From the NCBI GenBank assembly GCA_013397435.1, contig VZRG01000205.1:62001-126000 (forward strand): a DNA stretch of 64,000 nt, in the 5' to 3' direction. Within the stretch, counting starts at the first letter, position 1. The number at the start of each line of letters is the position of its first letter. The notes under the pieces are model-generated. The model did no database searches. It was not told the origin of the DNA and saw only the letters and a program-made list of their open reading frames with translations. The stretch is from Erythrocercus mccallii (taxonomy: Eukaryota; Chordata; Aves; Passeriformes; Dicruridae). Below, piece by piece: positions 36,076 to 49,796 of this stretch. The position numbers were made by a program, and so were the translations under genes.

Positions 36076-38712
36076 CTCAACATCTCCCTGTCAGCTGCCC
36101 TGGGAAAATCTTCTCATTTTCCTCCCCTCCAGCCCAGAAGCAAAATCGACTAATATCATGGCTGCCTACAGAGTGCTCCCAAAATCTTCCTGGCAATTCT
36201 TTATAGTGCTTCTGGTGAAAACATTTATGATTTTTCTTATTTTTCCCCCCCTAGAGCCTAGTTTAATATTCCCTGTTTTCTCATGCCTCCCTCTCCCCAC
36301 TAGGAAAAAAGGTTTCCCTTTTGCTGCCAGGGACAAGCAGAAAGTGGTCCAGTACCCAGCAGCTTCTCCCCAACCATGAGATTGCCACCCTGCCACCACA
36401 GCACCCACAATAGCTGTGGCACTCCAGTCTCCCCAGGATCCTGCAGGGGGAATTCCTCCACTCTGAAATGCTTTCCTGAAATTATGAATAATGAATACTT
36501 GGAGTTTTTTATCACTGTTGCTATCTCATCTGTAGTGGTTCAAGGCCAAACAAAGCAAAGTGTAAGGACATATGTGAGCTATTATATTGGACTAATATAG
36601 TTGGGAAATTGACAAGTTCTTCAGTATATAAATCTCTCTTTATGTGACCTTGTGCATCCAAAGTTTGTGCTTCTTCCTGACAGTTTTCTAGAGACTTCTC
36701 CTTTGGGAGTTTCTTTGTTTTAATTCAACAAACAATTCAGCAGCTTGTCAAGAATTAATTAGGTGGCTCAGGCAAAAATACTCACAACAATCTCCTGCCT
36801 CTGTTTACAGCAGGCCTGTACCAGCCTAGCTGCACCTCTATTTCTGCTGCAATTCATAAAACCTGTATTAATCTGCAGATTGCCTTCCTTCACAAAACCC
36901 CAACAGCTCATGTCTCCTCTGCTTCTCTATTTGGCAAAACAAAACTCAGGGAAGAAGAAAATGATATGGTAATTAAATTCTCTCTCTGTTTTAAAGGGAC
37001 AAGCAGCCTTTCTGTACTAATCTGCTCCTTGCAAATTCAAAACAAATACAAGGGAATTAATATTGTACAGTTCCTGCTAATGTACTAACTATAAATTGCT
37101 GGCTATCAAATGAAAAATAGGAACAATGATACACAAGATGTTATTAAAAACCATTTACAGTAACAGAAAATTAACAATTTCTATCCAGAGGATTCTGCTA
37201 TAGCAGATGGGATTACGCTGCAAAAAATAAAATCTCCAATATAATTCACCAATTCGTTCTTCATCAATCCTTTCAAGATTAAGGAGGGTTTAAGTCATGG
37301 TAATTTGGAAGGGGAGGGATCCAAACCTGTGGGTACTCAGTACTGAGTAAACCCCAGAATTTCCCATAGGTAAACAATGAAACTTAATTAACAGGTCAAG
37401 TGAGTGATTTGAGGGATTTCTGTAACACCTGTTTCCATACGCTCAGAGGGATGATTTTTAGCAATATTTGACAGTGCACCCATTTTGACTACAGGCCAAA
37501 TGCAGTAGATCAGGTAAACTGATTTGCTGATTTTACTTGAGACACTGCCCCTTTTCCATATGCTCAGATTTCTGTGGGTTTTTTTATGTGTTCCCCTGCA
37601 AAATACACCATAACTATGCAGAAAGGATAGAGGATTTTTACTTTTTTAACTTTAGTAAAATGGAGTGTTTTCCATCAGGTTGCGTTGTGACTCAAAATAA
37701 AAAGGGGACTGACAGCTGATAGAGGATGATACTGAAGTGTTATACCAAAAATATTTTTATCTTAGCATACACAGCATGAAATTGATTCCAAGGGAAGACT
37801 ATTGGTTTCATAGTGAGTTACATTATTTAGGTGGATGCATCTCATTCTATCTCTAGGATTGAGGTCTAGTGCCTTGAGACCCTTCAATCCCTCGAGGCTG
37901 CAAAGATTTAAAGTTTCTTGGGCTGGAACATTGAAGGACTGGCTCTACAGAACACAGCAGAGTAAGCCAAGAAGTCTCGAATCTGCTGACCTGGATCTCT
38001 CTCCCTCTGATGCTGCAAGGACTAGAAAAGCCCTTTAAAAGGTCCCCATAAATTCTAGCACAAAGAGAAAAAATTTCATGAGGAAAGGTCATGAGTCCAT
38101 GTCTCAGCTTCTTGGGGTCAAAGATCTTATATGAATATTAAAGTAAAGAAATGTAGAGGAGGAGAACCAGGCATGTAATGCAAGAGCCATGTGAGACCAG
38201 CAAAGCTATGCCTTTGTAAGAATACATTTATAAAATAAATATGTGTGCACTGTGAATTTTACCTGATTGCCACTAATAGTAGGTAAAAGGATTCTCAGTA
38301 GTTGTCTGATTTTTCACTTATCTCAGTAAGGGTACTCCTGCTTGTGTTGTAGAGATCCCAAATATAAGATCAGACTCCAAGGAAAATGCTCCAGAGGATA
38401 CTGAGACTGTCCCTGGTGCTGTGGCACTGATACATTTCATGGAAAACTTTGTGATGGATTATCTGTACTCTGTATGTTCTTATGTTTTAAATTGAATTTC
38501 CTACCTGGACCACACTTCCCATGCTGCAATAGGGTCTCATCATTCAGAGAGAAAAAACAATAAAGCATCATGCAAGGCATCTGACCAAGAGATTTAGTCA
38601 CCAAAGAAATATGTGGGCATGAAACCATGAAATAACCAGTGCTGTAAGATATTACTGTAGCTTTTGTAACTAGAGGCTTCTGAGTCCAGCCACTCCTTCC
38701 TTCCCCTGCTAC

Positions 38713-38764
38713 AGAAAAAAAAAAACCAAACCACCACCGAAAAACCCAAAACAACACCCCCCCA
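38713..38764. repeat. A/C-rich low-complexity patch
   Basis: Runs of A (11) and C (7) with aaacc/aaccac units form a strand-biased simple sequence free of G except one base. No gene is implied. Confidence 0.7.
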
Positions 38765-40252
38765 TCCCCTCACATAGACCCTTACTTGTGTAAATAATGC
38801 TACTGAAAGCAAGAAAGCAGGCACATCTCTATTAGTGTGACTGCCAAATCAAGTTCTCAACCAGTCAGCACATAAAATAAAGACATATGGAATTAAATCC
38901 ATTGTGTTCAATCAGTAAAAAGTAAAAGAACTCAAATTAATTATGCAAACTTTAAAAAACACATTTAGGGATATGGATTGTTCAGAGAGGTACGTTTTGC
39001 ACACTACCTGAATCTAGCTGAGAGAACACATAAAACATTCATTTCATTTTCTGGTATGTGCTCGTTTAGTACAATACACTCAGCCATAATGATGTAGCTA
39101 ACAATTTTATGGGCTTGTATGATTCATGCTGCAAAGGATACCATGCCACACTGAAACCTTTTTATTATCAATCATTGGGAAACAGAAGCTTGAAGACTGG
39201 CATTAATTAAGAGGGTAAGGATTTACAAATGCTTCTGCTTCATTCTCTAAATATAAATATTCATGGTAGTATCTATGGATCACTTTTTGAAGTAAAAATT
39301 GATCTTGGAAAATAAGAAGTTGTAAAGGCAATAGAAGCATAATTATGAAAGGCTGTCTTCAAATCTTACAACTGGAACATTTTATGATAATAATTCTCTC
39401 ATTTTTCTAGAAACAAAAATATTGGAATCATTATGGAAATACAACAAAGGTGATCATGAATTTAGATTCCTTGTTAAAATCAGTTTTTTAAATAAAAATT
39501 ATTACATTTCTATTTATTTCTTCTTTTCTTTTACCAGTTGTTTCCCTCTGGATCCTTTGTGTCTGTTTCTCAGGAGGCCTGTTAAATGTGCACCTCTTAT
39601 AGACACCTTTACATTACCATTTCCTTGTGTTCATGCCAACTTCATTGTTGTCAATTCTGTATGTGCATCTTTCTGAACAAATCTCACAGGTTTTTAACAT
39701 GTATTCCAAACCGGGCATTAGCCATAATTAAAATAGCTCCTTTCCATTTGTATTTGTATTCCTAATTCTCTTTGTGTAAGTAATTATGCTAAATGCATGC
39801 CCGTTAAGCACACATTAAAAAGAAGATATATAACTGAATGTATCTGCTTTATAACCCATTACTTGTTTATATTTTTATTAGCCCAAAGAACACTAAATAT
39901 TACATATGTAATTAGAAGGATTGGTTCCACCTCACCTAAGATATGGAAAATAATTATTTTATTAGAAACAGATTGAATACTGCAAATAAAAAGACTGGCA
40001 GCAACTAGTGATACCTGTGGTGAGGAACTCACTCCTGCAAAGAGTCTATACCTCATTAGACTGAGGTAAGAGAAACACTTGGTTAACTACAGATCTGAAG
40101 AAAGCACAGAAATTCAAGGGTTTTCCTAGCTTTAAACACAAAAAGAAAACTTCGTTTCAACTGCAATATTTTCTAGGTCATCAAGAAACAGATTTTTTTT
40201 TGTTTCACAATTCCATAAGTAAATAAAACAGCTCCTGGTGATAAACATTCAG

Positions 40253-40293
40253 GCAAAATGACTGAAAATAGTGTCACCTCAACTGTCCCAAAG
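40253..40293 (+). other. Possible small plus-strand start exon (weak)
   Basis: After an acceptor-like AAACATTCAG, the ATG at 40258 with A at -3 opens MTENSVTSTVPK and meets a consensus donor AAAG|GTAAGG at 40294. There is no in-phase partner or promoter sign, so it may be chance. Confidence 0.15.
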
Positions 40294-40734
40294 GTAAGGG
40301 AACTATTTAAACTTGCCCGCACTTGCAATCTCCACCTTTAAATCTGCCAGCTAACAACTGGCAAAGAACATTGATAAAAAACAAATCAAATTGACTTCTT
40401 AGTTACTTTGATTTTTCCCCCTTCTTTTAATGTTGTTGACAAGATTAGTAGATGATGCAAAAATATCTTTCTGTCTCTTTAAACCCCTTGTTGATCTATT
40501 TTGTCTTTATTATTCTGTTCTAACAAGCATGCCCCAGCTTCTGGGATTCATCAGCCTAAAACACCATTTAGTATCTTCTGTTTTCAGACTAGCTCTCATT
40601 AACCTAAACCATTCAGTGAATAATGCCTATGCCTGTACAGTGTGTGATTAAATAAAACTACATTCAGTGCTTTCATGTATGAATTCTCCTTCGGAGAAAA
40701 ATTGCCATGCTGCTGGACAGCATTTTTGAATATT

Positions 40735-40870
40735 CTTCCCTATCACAATTATTTATTATTTCTATCAGCTAATGTTGTTTTACTCCTAATTATGGGTAAT
40801 TAGATGATGAGTTGTCAGCACAATCAATTCACTTAGAAGCTTCTACATTTAATTAACTCAAGATGGTTTT
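40735..40870. promoter_or_regulatory. Candidate regulatory element with paired homeodomain sites
   Basis: CTAATTA (40786-40792) and TAATTAG (40797-40803) form a perfect inverted repeat around TGGG. TTTAATTAACTC follows at about 40849-40860. Paired TAATTA cores are the binding format of paired-class homeodomain dimers. AT-rich context makes single sites common, but a 7+4+7 perfect pair is less so. Function is inferred. Confidence 0.3.
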
Positions 40871-40915
40871 GAACATTTAAATGTCAAAACAACATTTAGA
40901 AAACAGAACATTAAT

Positions 40916-41378
40916 ATGTTGTTCATTGAGCTGTACATTATGGAATGTGACTTAAAGAACCAAAGGTTTTGGTGTGATGACAGGTCTCAAATTCTGCTTG
41001 TAGAGAGACCAAGTTTGCTGTACATTTTGACAGCTTTACTACAGTGTCTTTGGGCTCACCTGTTACAGAACATCTGCTCATCTGAGAATACCAACTACTG
41101 CAGAACTTGGTGGATAGTGGAAAAACACCTTCCCCAAAACCAGCATCTAGGAAAGCTGCAATGTCAACCTCCATCCCTTTCAATGGCTTCAGCATGGGGA
41201 TGGCTCCTCTCAAGCAAATGGAAAGGAAAGGTAGAGTCAGACCCATCATCAGCTGAAGAAGGGCTCTAGACAGAGGAAGCTGTACGATGGCAAGGCCTTC
41301 ACATCCATGTTTGTTCTGGACTATGTGATAAGAGACAATAAATGCCTCCATTTCTGTTTTTTTTACTCTGTTCTGCAA
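40916..41378. other. Region open on both strands (longest gap-free open frame), not called as a gene
   Basis: A 146-codon minus-strand frame (40938-41378) overlaps a 117-codon plus-strand frame (40916-41269). The minus frame includes a hydrophobic stretch around LMMGLTLPFLSICL. Neither frame matches a family I know, the ATGs have no special context, and there is no promoter or poly(A) sign. It might be a decayed processed copy of something, or chance. Confidence 0.25.
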
Positions 41379-44300
41379 AAGGATGATGAGAGCAAATCAG
41401 GACAAGACCCGTTGGAAGTTTCAAAGAAAGAAAGAATCTGCCCTTCCAGAGAATTTTATTTAATATTACTATTGCTAAAAAGCGCCCTTCAAAGCCTGAC
41501 AAACTGAAACTCTTTGATATTTACAATTAAGTTCATTTTTCTGTTTGAACACCTCTTTCCAAAATAATCAGCAACTGAGCATCCTAACATTAAAGTTTCC
41601 TCTTTAACATATGAAATCATGACATGATCTTAAAAAGCTTAGCAGCTACTGAACATGTTAGTGGAGTTTTCTATTCCTGGCATGAGTCTCAGTCTGTCTC
41701 TCTCCTCAAGGATGCACAATTGCACTGGAAGAAGTGGTGAAGGATGCCAGACCAGCCGTCAAGGACACCATTCTATTGTTCATGAAGAATAGATATAATC
41801 AGAGGTCTGGCTTTGGGGGCCGTTATGAGCTCTCCTGGAGATGAACAGAGCAAGGGTGGGAGAAGAGCTCATGACCCATCGTGGTTTGGAAAACCTACCT
41901 GGGAATGTCTTCCCTTCCTGTGACTACACCAAGCTTGCAAGGTACTAAGCCCAGGCCGGCAAATTCTAAGAGTCAATCCTTATTCCCACAGTGACCATGT
42001 AAGGGTTTTCATACCAGAAAACCTGCCAGAGGGAAACTGAGATGTTTGAGATCATATCCAACAAGGAGTTATGCTTTCCTCTTATCACCAGGACTTTTGG
42101 AAAGAAGCTTGGAAAGGCTTGAGAGCTTCAGGTCTTGCTCAAAGCCAGCTAGACCACTGGACAATGGCAGATTCTTGCCCCATGAGCTTTAAGGCTACAC
42201 ATTAAAAATAGTGGCTTAAAAGCTGCTTTATTAACAGTCTAAAAAATATAATTATAAATTTCTCTGCTGAAGATTCAGATTTGATGGAATCCATCCTGCT
42301 CTAGTGAAACTTCAAATGGTTCTCCAGGGTCAGAACTTCTGGCTTCAGGAAAGGTCTTTGTGACAGAATCTAATCTATGGTCATCTTTCAGTCAATATAT
42401 GCATTTGCTTAAATTTCTTACAAAATCCCCATGGCCATCCAGACTCAGGTTTACAATGCTGAACAAAAAGCAAAACAAAAAAACCAAGTCACAGGCTATA
42501 TTTCCAGCACTAAGTCAAGTCATACATATTTCAATTCACATGGCATTTGCTCTTTCACTGAAAACATCTCTGAAAGTTACCTTGCTTTTCACTCTGACAA
42601 GCTGTCATTGTTTCTAGTAACACATTTTTGTTTCAATGTTGGGAGACTTTTCATTACCTTCTGTATCAGAAGAACTGTTTTCCACAGTACATATCCCAAA
42701 GGCCCGAGTGAAAGAATGCTGCCTGCTTGCTTTAGTACCAAAGCCAGAACTTGAGAGTCAGCACAAATGACAATAAAAAGAAATTACTGAGAATTTGGGG
42801 GTGTCTCATACCAAGTAGACAGAATAACTTTAAGGCCTATAAAATAAACACAATTTCCTTCTGTTGAACAGTAGGCATTATTCATTACCAGTATGGTTTT
42901 GTTGTGGCTGTGCTGTGTTTTGGTACTGAACATCAACAACATGACAGAAATGTTTCAGCCTTTCTATTCTCTTTCTACAAATGCGAATGTAACAGTAAAG
43001 CCAAATGACAGGTACTCCCACTCTTGCTGGTATTCCATCAGTCAGGCTCAGTTTGAGCAGCATGGGGCCCAGATGAAGCTGCGTAAGCCAGCACCTATTA
43101 GCTGCTTCCTTTGATTCCCTGCTACTGCTCAGACACAGGGCAGGATGTTGCAAAGGATAAGCAGCATTAAAAACTGACAAAAAAAAAATTATCCCAAACA
43201 AAGGTCAATAAGGTACTCTGAAGACCTTCTCTGTTTCACTTTCTGGTTTTTAGAGCAAACTGTCCTGTCAAGATCTCAATGGTTTCCCTGAGCCTGAAAG
43301 ATAATTCAAAATCTCTCTATAGTTTGAGAAAGTTTTTAAAAATGCAGCATGCAGTGCAGTAGTTTGAAGCCTCTCCTACAAGACTGAAAGATAAAGAAGT
43401 AATCATGATGAATGCCTTTTCCTGCTCTTGTTCTTTTTCTTTCCATTCCTAAATTCCTTTCTTTTGACAACCAGAAGATAAAATTTTCAAATTTATTTTA
43501 CAAAGTTAATGTTAGGCTATGGCAGGATTGGGGATGCTACTTCCTCAAGCTAACAATTCTTTACATATTATTTTCAGTCCTTGAGAGTGTCCAGAATGAG
43601 CTGAGGCAGTGAGATCAGTTTATGGCTATTATGTCCATGACTGTGCGTTTCTTTTCCTCATGATAATTACATTACAGATTCTTAGATGCAAATCCACTGT
43701 TTTCCAAATGAATGAATTCAGAAAGTTAAAATGCATGTCCTACAGGCTAGGAGTGAATCTGTACATATATACATGAACAAAAATAGAGGAAGTCTTGGGC
43801 AACTCAGTGAAGTTTCTGGCTGTGTGCTCTTTGAAGTTTTACGCTGTATAGTTGGACATGCCAAAAGCTGAACTTTCAGTAAGGCTGAAGAAAATTAAAA
43901 CTAAATGCAGAAATTCTCAGAGGTTGAGCCTTAAATGGCCAATGAATTTCAGCTTACAGAGTCACTATGCCATAATTCTATGGTTATGAACTTTTATTAG
44001 TTGATTGCTCCCTTCCAACCTACCCATTTTTTAAATCATCACAGGCCTTTCTCTGCTCACACTTCAGCCAAAGGCTGTGTTCCAACTGCTGCTCCTGGCA
44101 CATGGGGCAGGGCTGCAACCCACAGTGCTCACTGCAAGCAGAGGAAAGGTCTGTGAAGAAAGGAGTCCTGCTGCTCCCACTGAAAAGCCCACACGTAAAA
44201 TAGTCTCTTTTTTTCTCTCAGGGACATCCCGGGTGCTAATGTATTTCCTAAGTGGGTTTTCTGGAAACTGTGCATAGAGAATTACTAGTGGATTGATTTC

Positions 44301-45625
44301 TCAGCCACATAAAAGTCAGCCTACATTTGAGCTGGTCACAATGGTGCAGGTTTGACAGAGTCCAGCTAAGGCAGAAAACCTCCTTCTTCAATTCTGAGGC
44401 ATGTTTGGACAGCTTTGACTGTGTTTCTCTAACCTATATATTTGACTAAAATAATCCTTCAGGCAGGCAGCAATTTCTCTTCTGTAACAGAGACATAGAG
44501 TCCTGATCTCGACTGAAATATTTTCAATCTTTCAGAATATAACCACATGCATAAGTAATAACTGGGATATGTTTTAGCATTTCCCCCATCTCAGTGAAGG
44601 ATATATATAAGTGGCATCAAAATACTGGATATTTCTGCTCGGCAATACTTATGTAAATCACTACTATTTTGGACACAGTTCTCTGTTAGCACCAACATTT
44701 GTGGCTTGCAAAAGGCATTATTCTACGCTTATGCCTGGCATTCCTACTGGAATTATAATTCTGAGAAATCGTCACAGCCATCTAAAGGGGCTTGTGCATG
44801 AAGCTCCTGCTCCTTTAAACACTGCTTAAGCCAGAATGACTAATGGCCTTTTTCAAGGATGACTAGATTTATATATCTTCCCCCTGGACTCAATGCTCCC
44901 ATGCAGCCAAGAAACCTTTTATTAAAATGCTAGCAATATCGTTACATTTTACTCTCAATACCTGCACACCAAAGATTTCTACAGAGTAGAATACTTCCCA
45001 GCAGATCAAACTGCAAAAACAGAGAAACAGGAATGGCTGAGAATCACACTGATCTCACAGAAAACTGGCACCGCATTTCCAAAAATAAATTCCAGTTCCA
45101 ACCCTTTCATTCCCACAATCAAATACAGGTGCAGCTGTACAACAGTAATCAATGGCGGATAGAGACAGATGTGCAACTATCCAATTTGCAAACAAAGAAC
45201 GCACATGTCAGTAGCATGGACGACCACATCTTCACTTCAAAGAGTTTAGGACTGGATTTTGGCAGGCAAAAACATACATGTGTTTGGGAGGCTCAACAGT
45301 GCAAGAAACGATCGTACGCTCACTAATCAAAATCCAGCAGAGGCCTTCTTTGACAATTTGGCCCTAAATATTAAGCAGTGCCTGGGGGCTGATTAAAATT
45401 GACCTCTCCGGGGCATAGATCATGCAACACTAAGAAAACAAGCTGAAGAAACAGAAGCAAAGTCTGCTGTTCTCTGCATCTTTATTGGTATGAAAACTCT
45501 TAAGACGCCAAACAAGGGGGGTGTTCAGGGGGAGACGTTAATATCTGAGGAGGGAGATCAAAAGCAGCTAACGTTCCTGGCACTGCATTGTGGCATGTGT
45601 ATCTTTATACTTTTAAACTTACAGT

Positions 45626-45676
45626 TAAAAAAAAAGGAAAAAGAAAAGGAAAAAAAAAAGAAAAAGGGAAAAGAAA
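45626..45676. repeat. Polypurine (A/G) tract
   Basis: About 50 bases consist only of A and G, dominated by A runs separated by single G or GG. Low-complexity sequence that could come from an old poly(A) tail. No retroposon body is recognised next to it. Confidence 0.8.
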
Positions 45677-46308
45677 CATTTCTTTGTTAAATCATATATT
45701 GCCACATGTTACTCATTTTAAGTTTGCTGTCCTAAGATCCAACTTAATTTAGTCTGCATTGAACATTTCTGATCTGAACATTTAATGTGGCAATGTTTTG
45801 CTCTGCCAGGAATATTATCTGAATGTTTAACATGAACTCAATTTATTCATCATAATATGGCAAGCATGATACCAGAGGTCATTTTGTTTATATTGTCCTC
45901 CAACTTCATACCTTACAGCCTATTTCTTTCATCTTCAAACCTCAGAACACTCAACATTATTGGATGTTACAATGTGAGTAAGAGAACTGGATTCTTTTTT
46001 TTTTTTAAAGCATTTTTACTTGGAACTGGAGGGAAGGAAACAGCCTTGTTCAGCAGCAAGGAAAAGCACAGAAACATGTAGTAACACATCTGCTCCATTA
46101 TGAACTGGTAACAGATATGCAAGATAAGGTTGCCCTGGAATGGAGGATGCATAAGAAGCTGTGTGCATTACATCTTAATGCTCACAATGCAATTATAGCT
46201 TTCTGATTCTGTAAGCAGTTGCTGATCTCAGCCACATCAGAATAAAACCACAACCACCACATACGCATTTTTCATGCAAAACATGGCCACAAAGTCTTTG
46301 CAGAACCA

Positions 46309-46346
46309 GAGCCAAATTCTGATCTTAATTACACTGACAGAACTTT
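46309..46346. repeat. Ancient sauropsid repeat relic ('gccaaattctgatct' type)
   Basis: 'gccaaattctgatcttaatt' followed by 'acactgacagaa' resembles the widespread old sauropsid phrase 'gccaaattctgatctcagttacactg'. It is probably related to the relic at 19205-19270. Assigned from wording only. Confidence 0.4.
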
Positions 46347-47881
46347 GCAGTAGTACCACATTCAGATGCAGCTCCACTGTCCAAAACTGTACCTACAGCA
46401 GCAAGATTAGCTTAGAAACTGGTACCTGTTCTTGAGAAAGCATCATACATTGCCCATGTTACCAGTTACAATGATTCCAATGCTGAAAATGCTTGTCCCT
46501 CCTCCCTCAACATCTAAAGGTAGCTTAAATCTAAAAGAATAGAACCATTCAAATGGCACATGAAACATCCATTTCAAAAATAACCCAAACCATTGTCTTT
46601 CTGAAGTGGCAGAAACATACTTCCATTCTTTATTATTTGAGACTGCTTCTAAAGAAATATTAGTGTTCACTGTGCTTGCTGATAACTCATTATTATTCAC
46701 TTAATGAATTCAGATGTTAAATTTTCTTTTACCTTATTAAAGAGTCAGGTCCCTGTCATTATATTGAATTGCTAGCATTTTCACATAGTCACATATTAGA
46801 GATCAGGAAAGAAATATTAATCTGTTAATTCACTATCAATGAAATTCAAAGAAACCAAACTGATTATTGGTACCCAGACTTTCAAATCCAGGCCATAGAA
46901 TCATTCAATATAGTATTGATACTTCCCATCAAAACACTCCTCTGTGCATTATAAATGGGAGGATGAAGAAAAAGAAATATTTCAAATTTTATCAGAAGGA
47001 GCACCTTTAAAGAAAACCCTGACCAAAGCACCCTAATGCCTAAGGGAGCTCCCAGAAATGCTGCACTGAGAGAAGGCTGAACAGGCAATGTGATGCAGAC
47101 ATGCAGATATTCAAGAGCACTAAATCCAGTGCACTTTTGTGACCCAAAAAATCTCAGCCCCCCATCTGAATGTCAGGCTGATGCAGGAAGGCCTTTTCAT
47201 GACAGTGGAATTCCCTAAAACTCGCAGCTTTAAAACATGGTGTTATTTGGAGATTGATAGCAAGCTGTCCAAAAGCATCAGGTATTGAACTAACTCTGCT
47301 TTTGTAATCTTAGCTCTGATTTTGGTGACAGCAGAATTAAACCTTAATTCCCCTCAAAGAGTACTCCACTGATGACAACTTAGAACATCAAGGCTGTATT
47401 TTAAGTGCATGTATTAGCAGATCCCATAGTTACATTTCTCTTCAATCACACTTTATGTAAGTAGTTAGTGACCTCAGCAGTTAGTTCCATTCATTCAAAG
47501 GTCTCCATTTTTAAAATTTTACACAGCCACCTTAAGTCTAATAATTACAAAGATTTTTTTTCAGTGACAGACAGACATATACACAAGTGTGTTAATTGAC
47601 AGAGTACCTTACCTCCATAATGCATTCTTATGTTTTATATACAGGTAAGCTTCAAGAGTGCATTTCTTAATCCAATGAAATATTTATCAGATCTGAGATC
47701 TAAAGTGTACATATTCAATTTTTTATGCACACCTTTACATGATTCATGAAATTCACTCATAATGTGAGTTCTTTTCATTAAATTTTGTTTTTATATATCA
47801 TTGTTACCTTTTTTTCTACAACTAGATTTATATTGAACTGACAAATATCATTCATGTATCTTTGAACAAAGTAGCTCTTAC

Positions 47882-47926
47882 CTTTTGATAGAAATCATGA
47901 AGCTCTAGCTCCTGTGGTAGGTTTCT
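47882..47926 (-). CDS. Candidate internal exon 5 (45 nt), unknown protein
   Basis: This is the best splice context in the window. On the minus strand a long pyrimidine tract (TTTTGTTTATTTACAG) precedes 45 bases that end in CAAAAG|GTAAGAGC, a consensus donor. Of the three frames only phase 0 is open, giving RNLPQELELHDFYQK. That fits the phase-0 end of the candidate upstream exon at 55367-55440. The peptide is acidic and hydrophilic, with no motif I recognise. The exon keeps phase (45 = 15 x 3), so it could be skipped without a frameshift. Microexon-like patterns can arise by chance in AT-rich introns, so this remains a prediction. Confidence 0.45.
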
Positions 47927-49760
47927 CTGTAAATAAACAAAACAAATAAAAGAACTAAATTCAGGATAATGTTGAATCTGCTGTGAAAAACAATGTGTTA
48001 CATTATGTGAGTTAGTTTCTTTAATAAAGTTTATGATTCTGTTCAGAGATGACGACTGCTACATGGAATAACACTGATTAAAAAGAATATTCTGAATGTA
48101 TATAGAAATCCACCATCACATTTAACCCAAAATGGATTTTGGATTGAAGATTGTTCAGTTTCTCAATCAAATCTGTGCTCTCATACATCTTAAAGGGCAG
48201 CTGGGTTTTCAATCAAAATCAAACTCCTGTAAACCAAAATTTAGTCTTGCATTACAGGTACAAGGGAGTATAACTTACTGGTGAGGAACAGTTTGACAGT
48301 GGAGATATTTGTGTTGTGGTTTGTGGGATTGCTTTGTAATCATTTTATCGAGCACAGCGTTGAGGGTGGGATTTGGGCACTGGAGCACAGAGGACTGTGA
48401 GCTCTGCTGCTCCAGCAGCAGTAACTGCTCCAAAGCTGTGTTTGGGGTGACCTTTGGCTCCACATCCCTCTCTGCTGCTCAGGGCCTTCCAGCAGCACCC
48501 AGCAAGGGTGCTGAGAAGTGCCCCTCATCATTCAAACAAACACTCCTGTGGCTGCCTCAGGAAACAGCTACCCAACACTTTGTAAAACCAGGCTTGATTT
48601 GCAAGTCACACAGGAACACATTTTATTCATCTAGGAAACAGGTAAATGTCACAACAGATTGATACCCTGCAAGCCAGATACAAAGACATGTCAGTGTTTG
48701 GCGAGCATTCTCCAGAGTGCAAAGCATTTATTTATAGAAACTACCAAATATATCACTGGCCTCTCACTTTACTCCTTCTGTATTGCCTTTTTTCATTTTT
48801 TTGGAAACACAAGTTTGGATCCTACACACTAACACACCTCTGAGGTATTCTCAACTCATACAGATTGTATAGGAGACGCAGGCTTGACACTTTGTATAAT
48901 CTCCCCTCAAAAATGGGACTAACAAAGAAAAGTTTACAATGTCATTTTTCAAACTCAGCTAAACAGCACAGAACTGCTGATATTACATTACAGAGTCACA
49001 AAATCATAGGGAAAATATTTTAGCTTTCTAAATAATTTGAGGTACAAAATTGCACTACTTAATGCTAACTGCACATTGTGTTTATTTTTCTTAAGAGAAG
49101 GAATACTTTTAAGTACTGACCCCAGCCACTGACCCTTTACATGAACTAATTCCTCAACTAACATCACTTTTTCTTTCCCTTAGTTTCAGTGGGTGGAAAG
49201 GAAAATCAAAACACCATCCCTCTTTCCTCCATCAGAAGGAACAACATTGCTCAAACACAAGTTACAGGCAGAAGACAGAATGTCTCTACTGTGAAAATGG
49301 GGAGAAGAAATATTTCTTAGGCTGGAAATTATTGATGCAAAAGGATTCTGGCTTTTAATACTAACTCCTATATAAAAAATATGGTACACGTGTATATACA
49401 CAATGTGTATAGCTTTATATGTTTTAAATATATGTTCCACTATATACAGTAGTTAACCAGTTGAGATCAGGATTTTATTTTTCCTTGAAAAAGTTGTCGT
49501 CACAAAGACTACAAAATATTATTGCAATAATCCCAGTGACAGGGCTATCAGTGCAGTCAGCAATTTAAGCTCTGCTTATGGTTCAGAACATATATTTTTG
49601 CAATTAAAACATAACAAAAAAGGAGACTAGTTTAATAGCTGAAACCACTGTAAAAACTCAGGTCAACTACTTGAAAGAACAAAAAGTGACTGCAAGATTA
49701 GTTTCCCTTGAAGTTTTCCTCTAGAGCCTTGTAATCTGGCATGCCAAACAATATACTCAC

Positions 49761-49796
49761 TTCTGAGAAACTGCTCCAAAACACCAGAATTTTCAG
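49761..49796 (-). other. Possible alternative 36-nt microexon (weak)
   Basis: On the minus strand, acceptor GTGATGTTCTACAG precedes 36 bases open in phase 0 (LKILVFWSSFSE) and a strong donor GAA|GTGAGTATAT. Phase 0 at both ends lets it sit between the candidate exons at 55.4 and 47.9 kb without breaking the frame. Evidence is splice sites and phase only. Confidence 0.22.

Larger units (their letters stand above)
32680..40780. other. AT-rich non-coding stretch
   Basis: About 8 kb without a supported gene. It includes the GGCA/GGAA microsatellite at 34564-34606, a possible MIR-like relic at 36021-36075, an A/C-rich low-complexity patch at 38713-38764, and a third TAATGAGACTTGG motif at 34351-34363. 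A possible plus-strand start exon at 40253-40293 is listed separately. Confidence 0.5.
41380..47880. other. AT-rich non-coding stretch
   Basis: About 6.5 kb without supported exons. It includes the purine tract at 45626-45676 and an old repeat phrase at 46309-46346. The stretch 41640-42200 is somewhat richer in G and C but every frame is broken by stops. Confidence 0.5.

Noticed and set aside
41640..42200. Possible processed pseudogene because of higher GC
   Set aside because: All frames are broken by stops and no parent protein is recognisable; no poly(A) tract or target-site duplication was seen.
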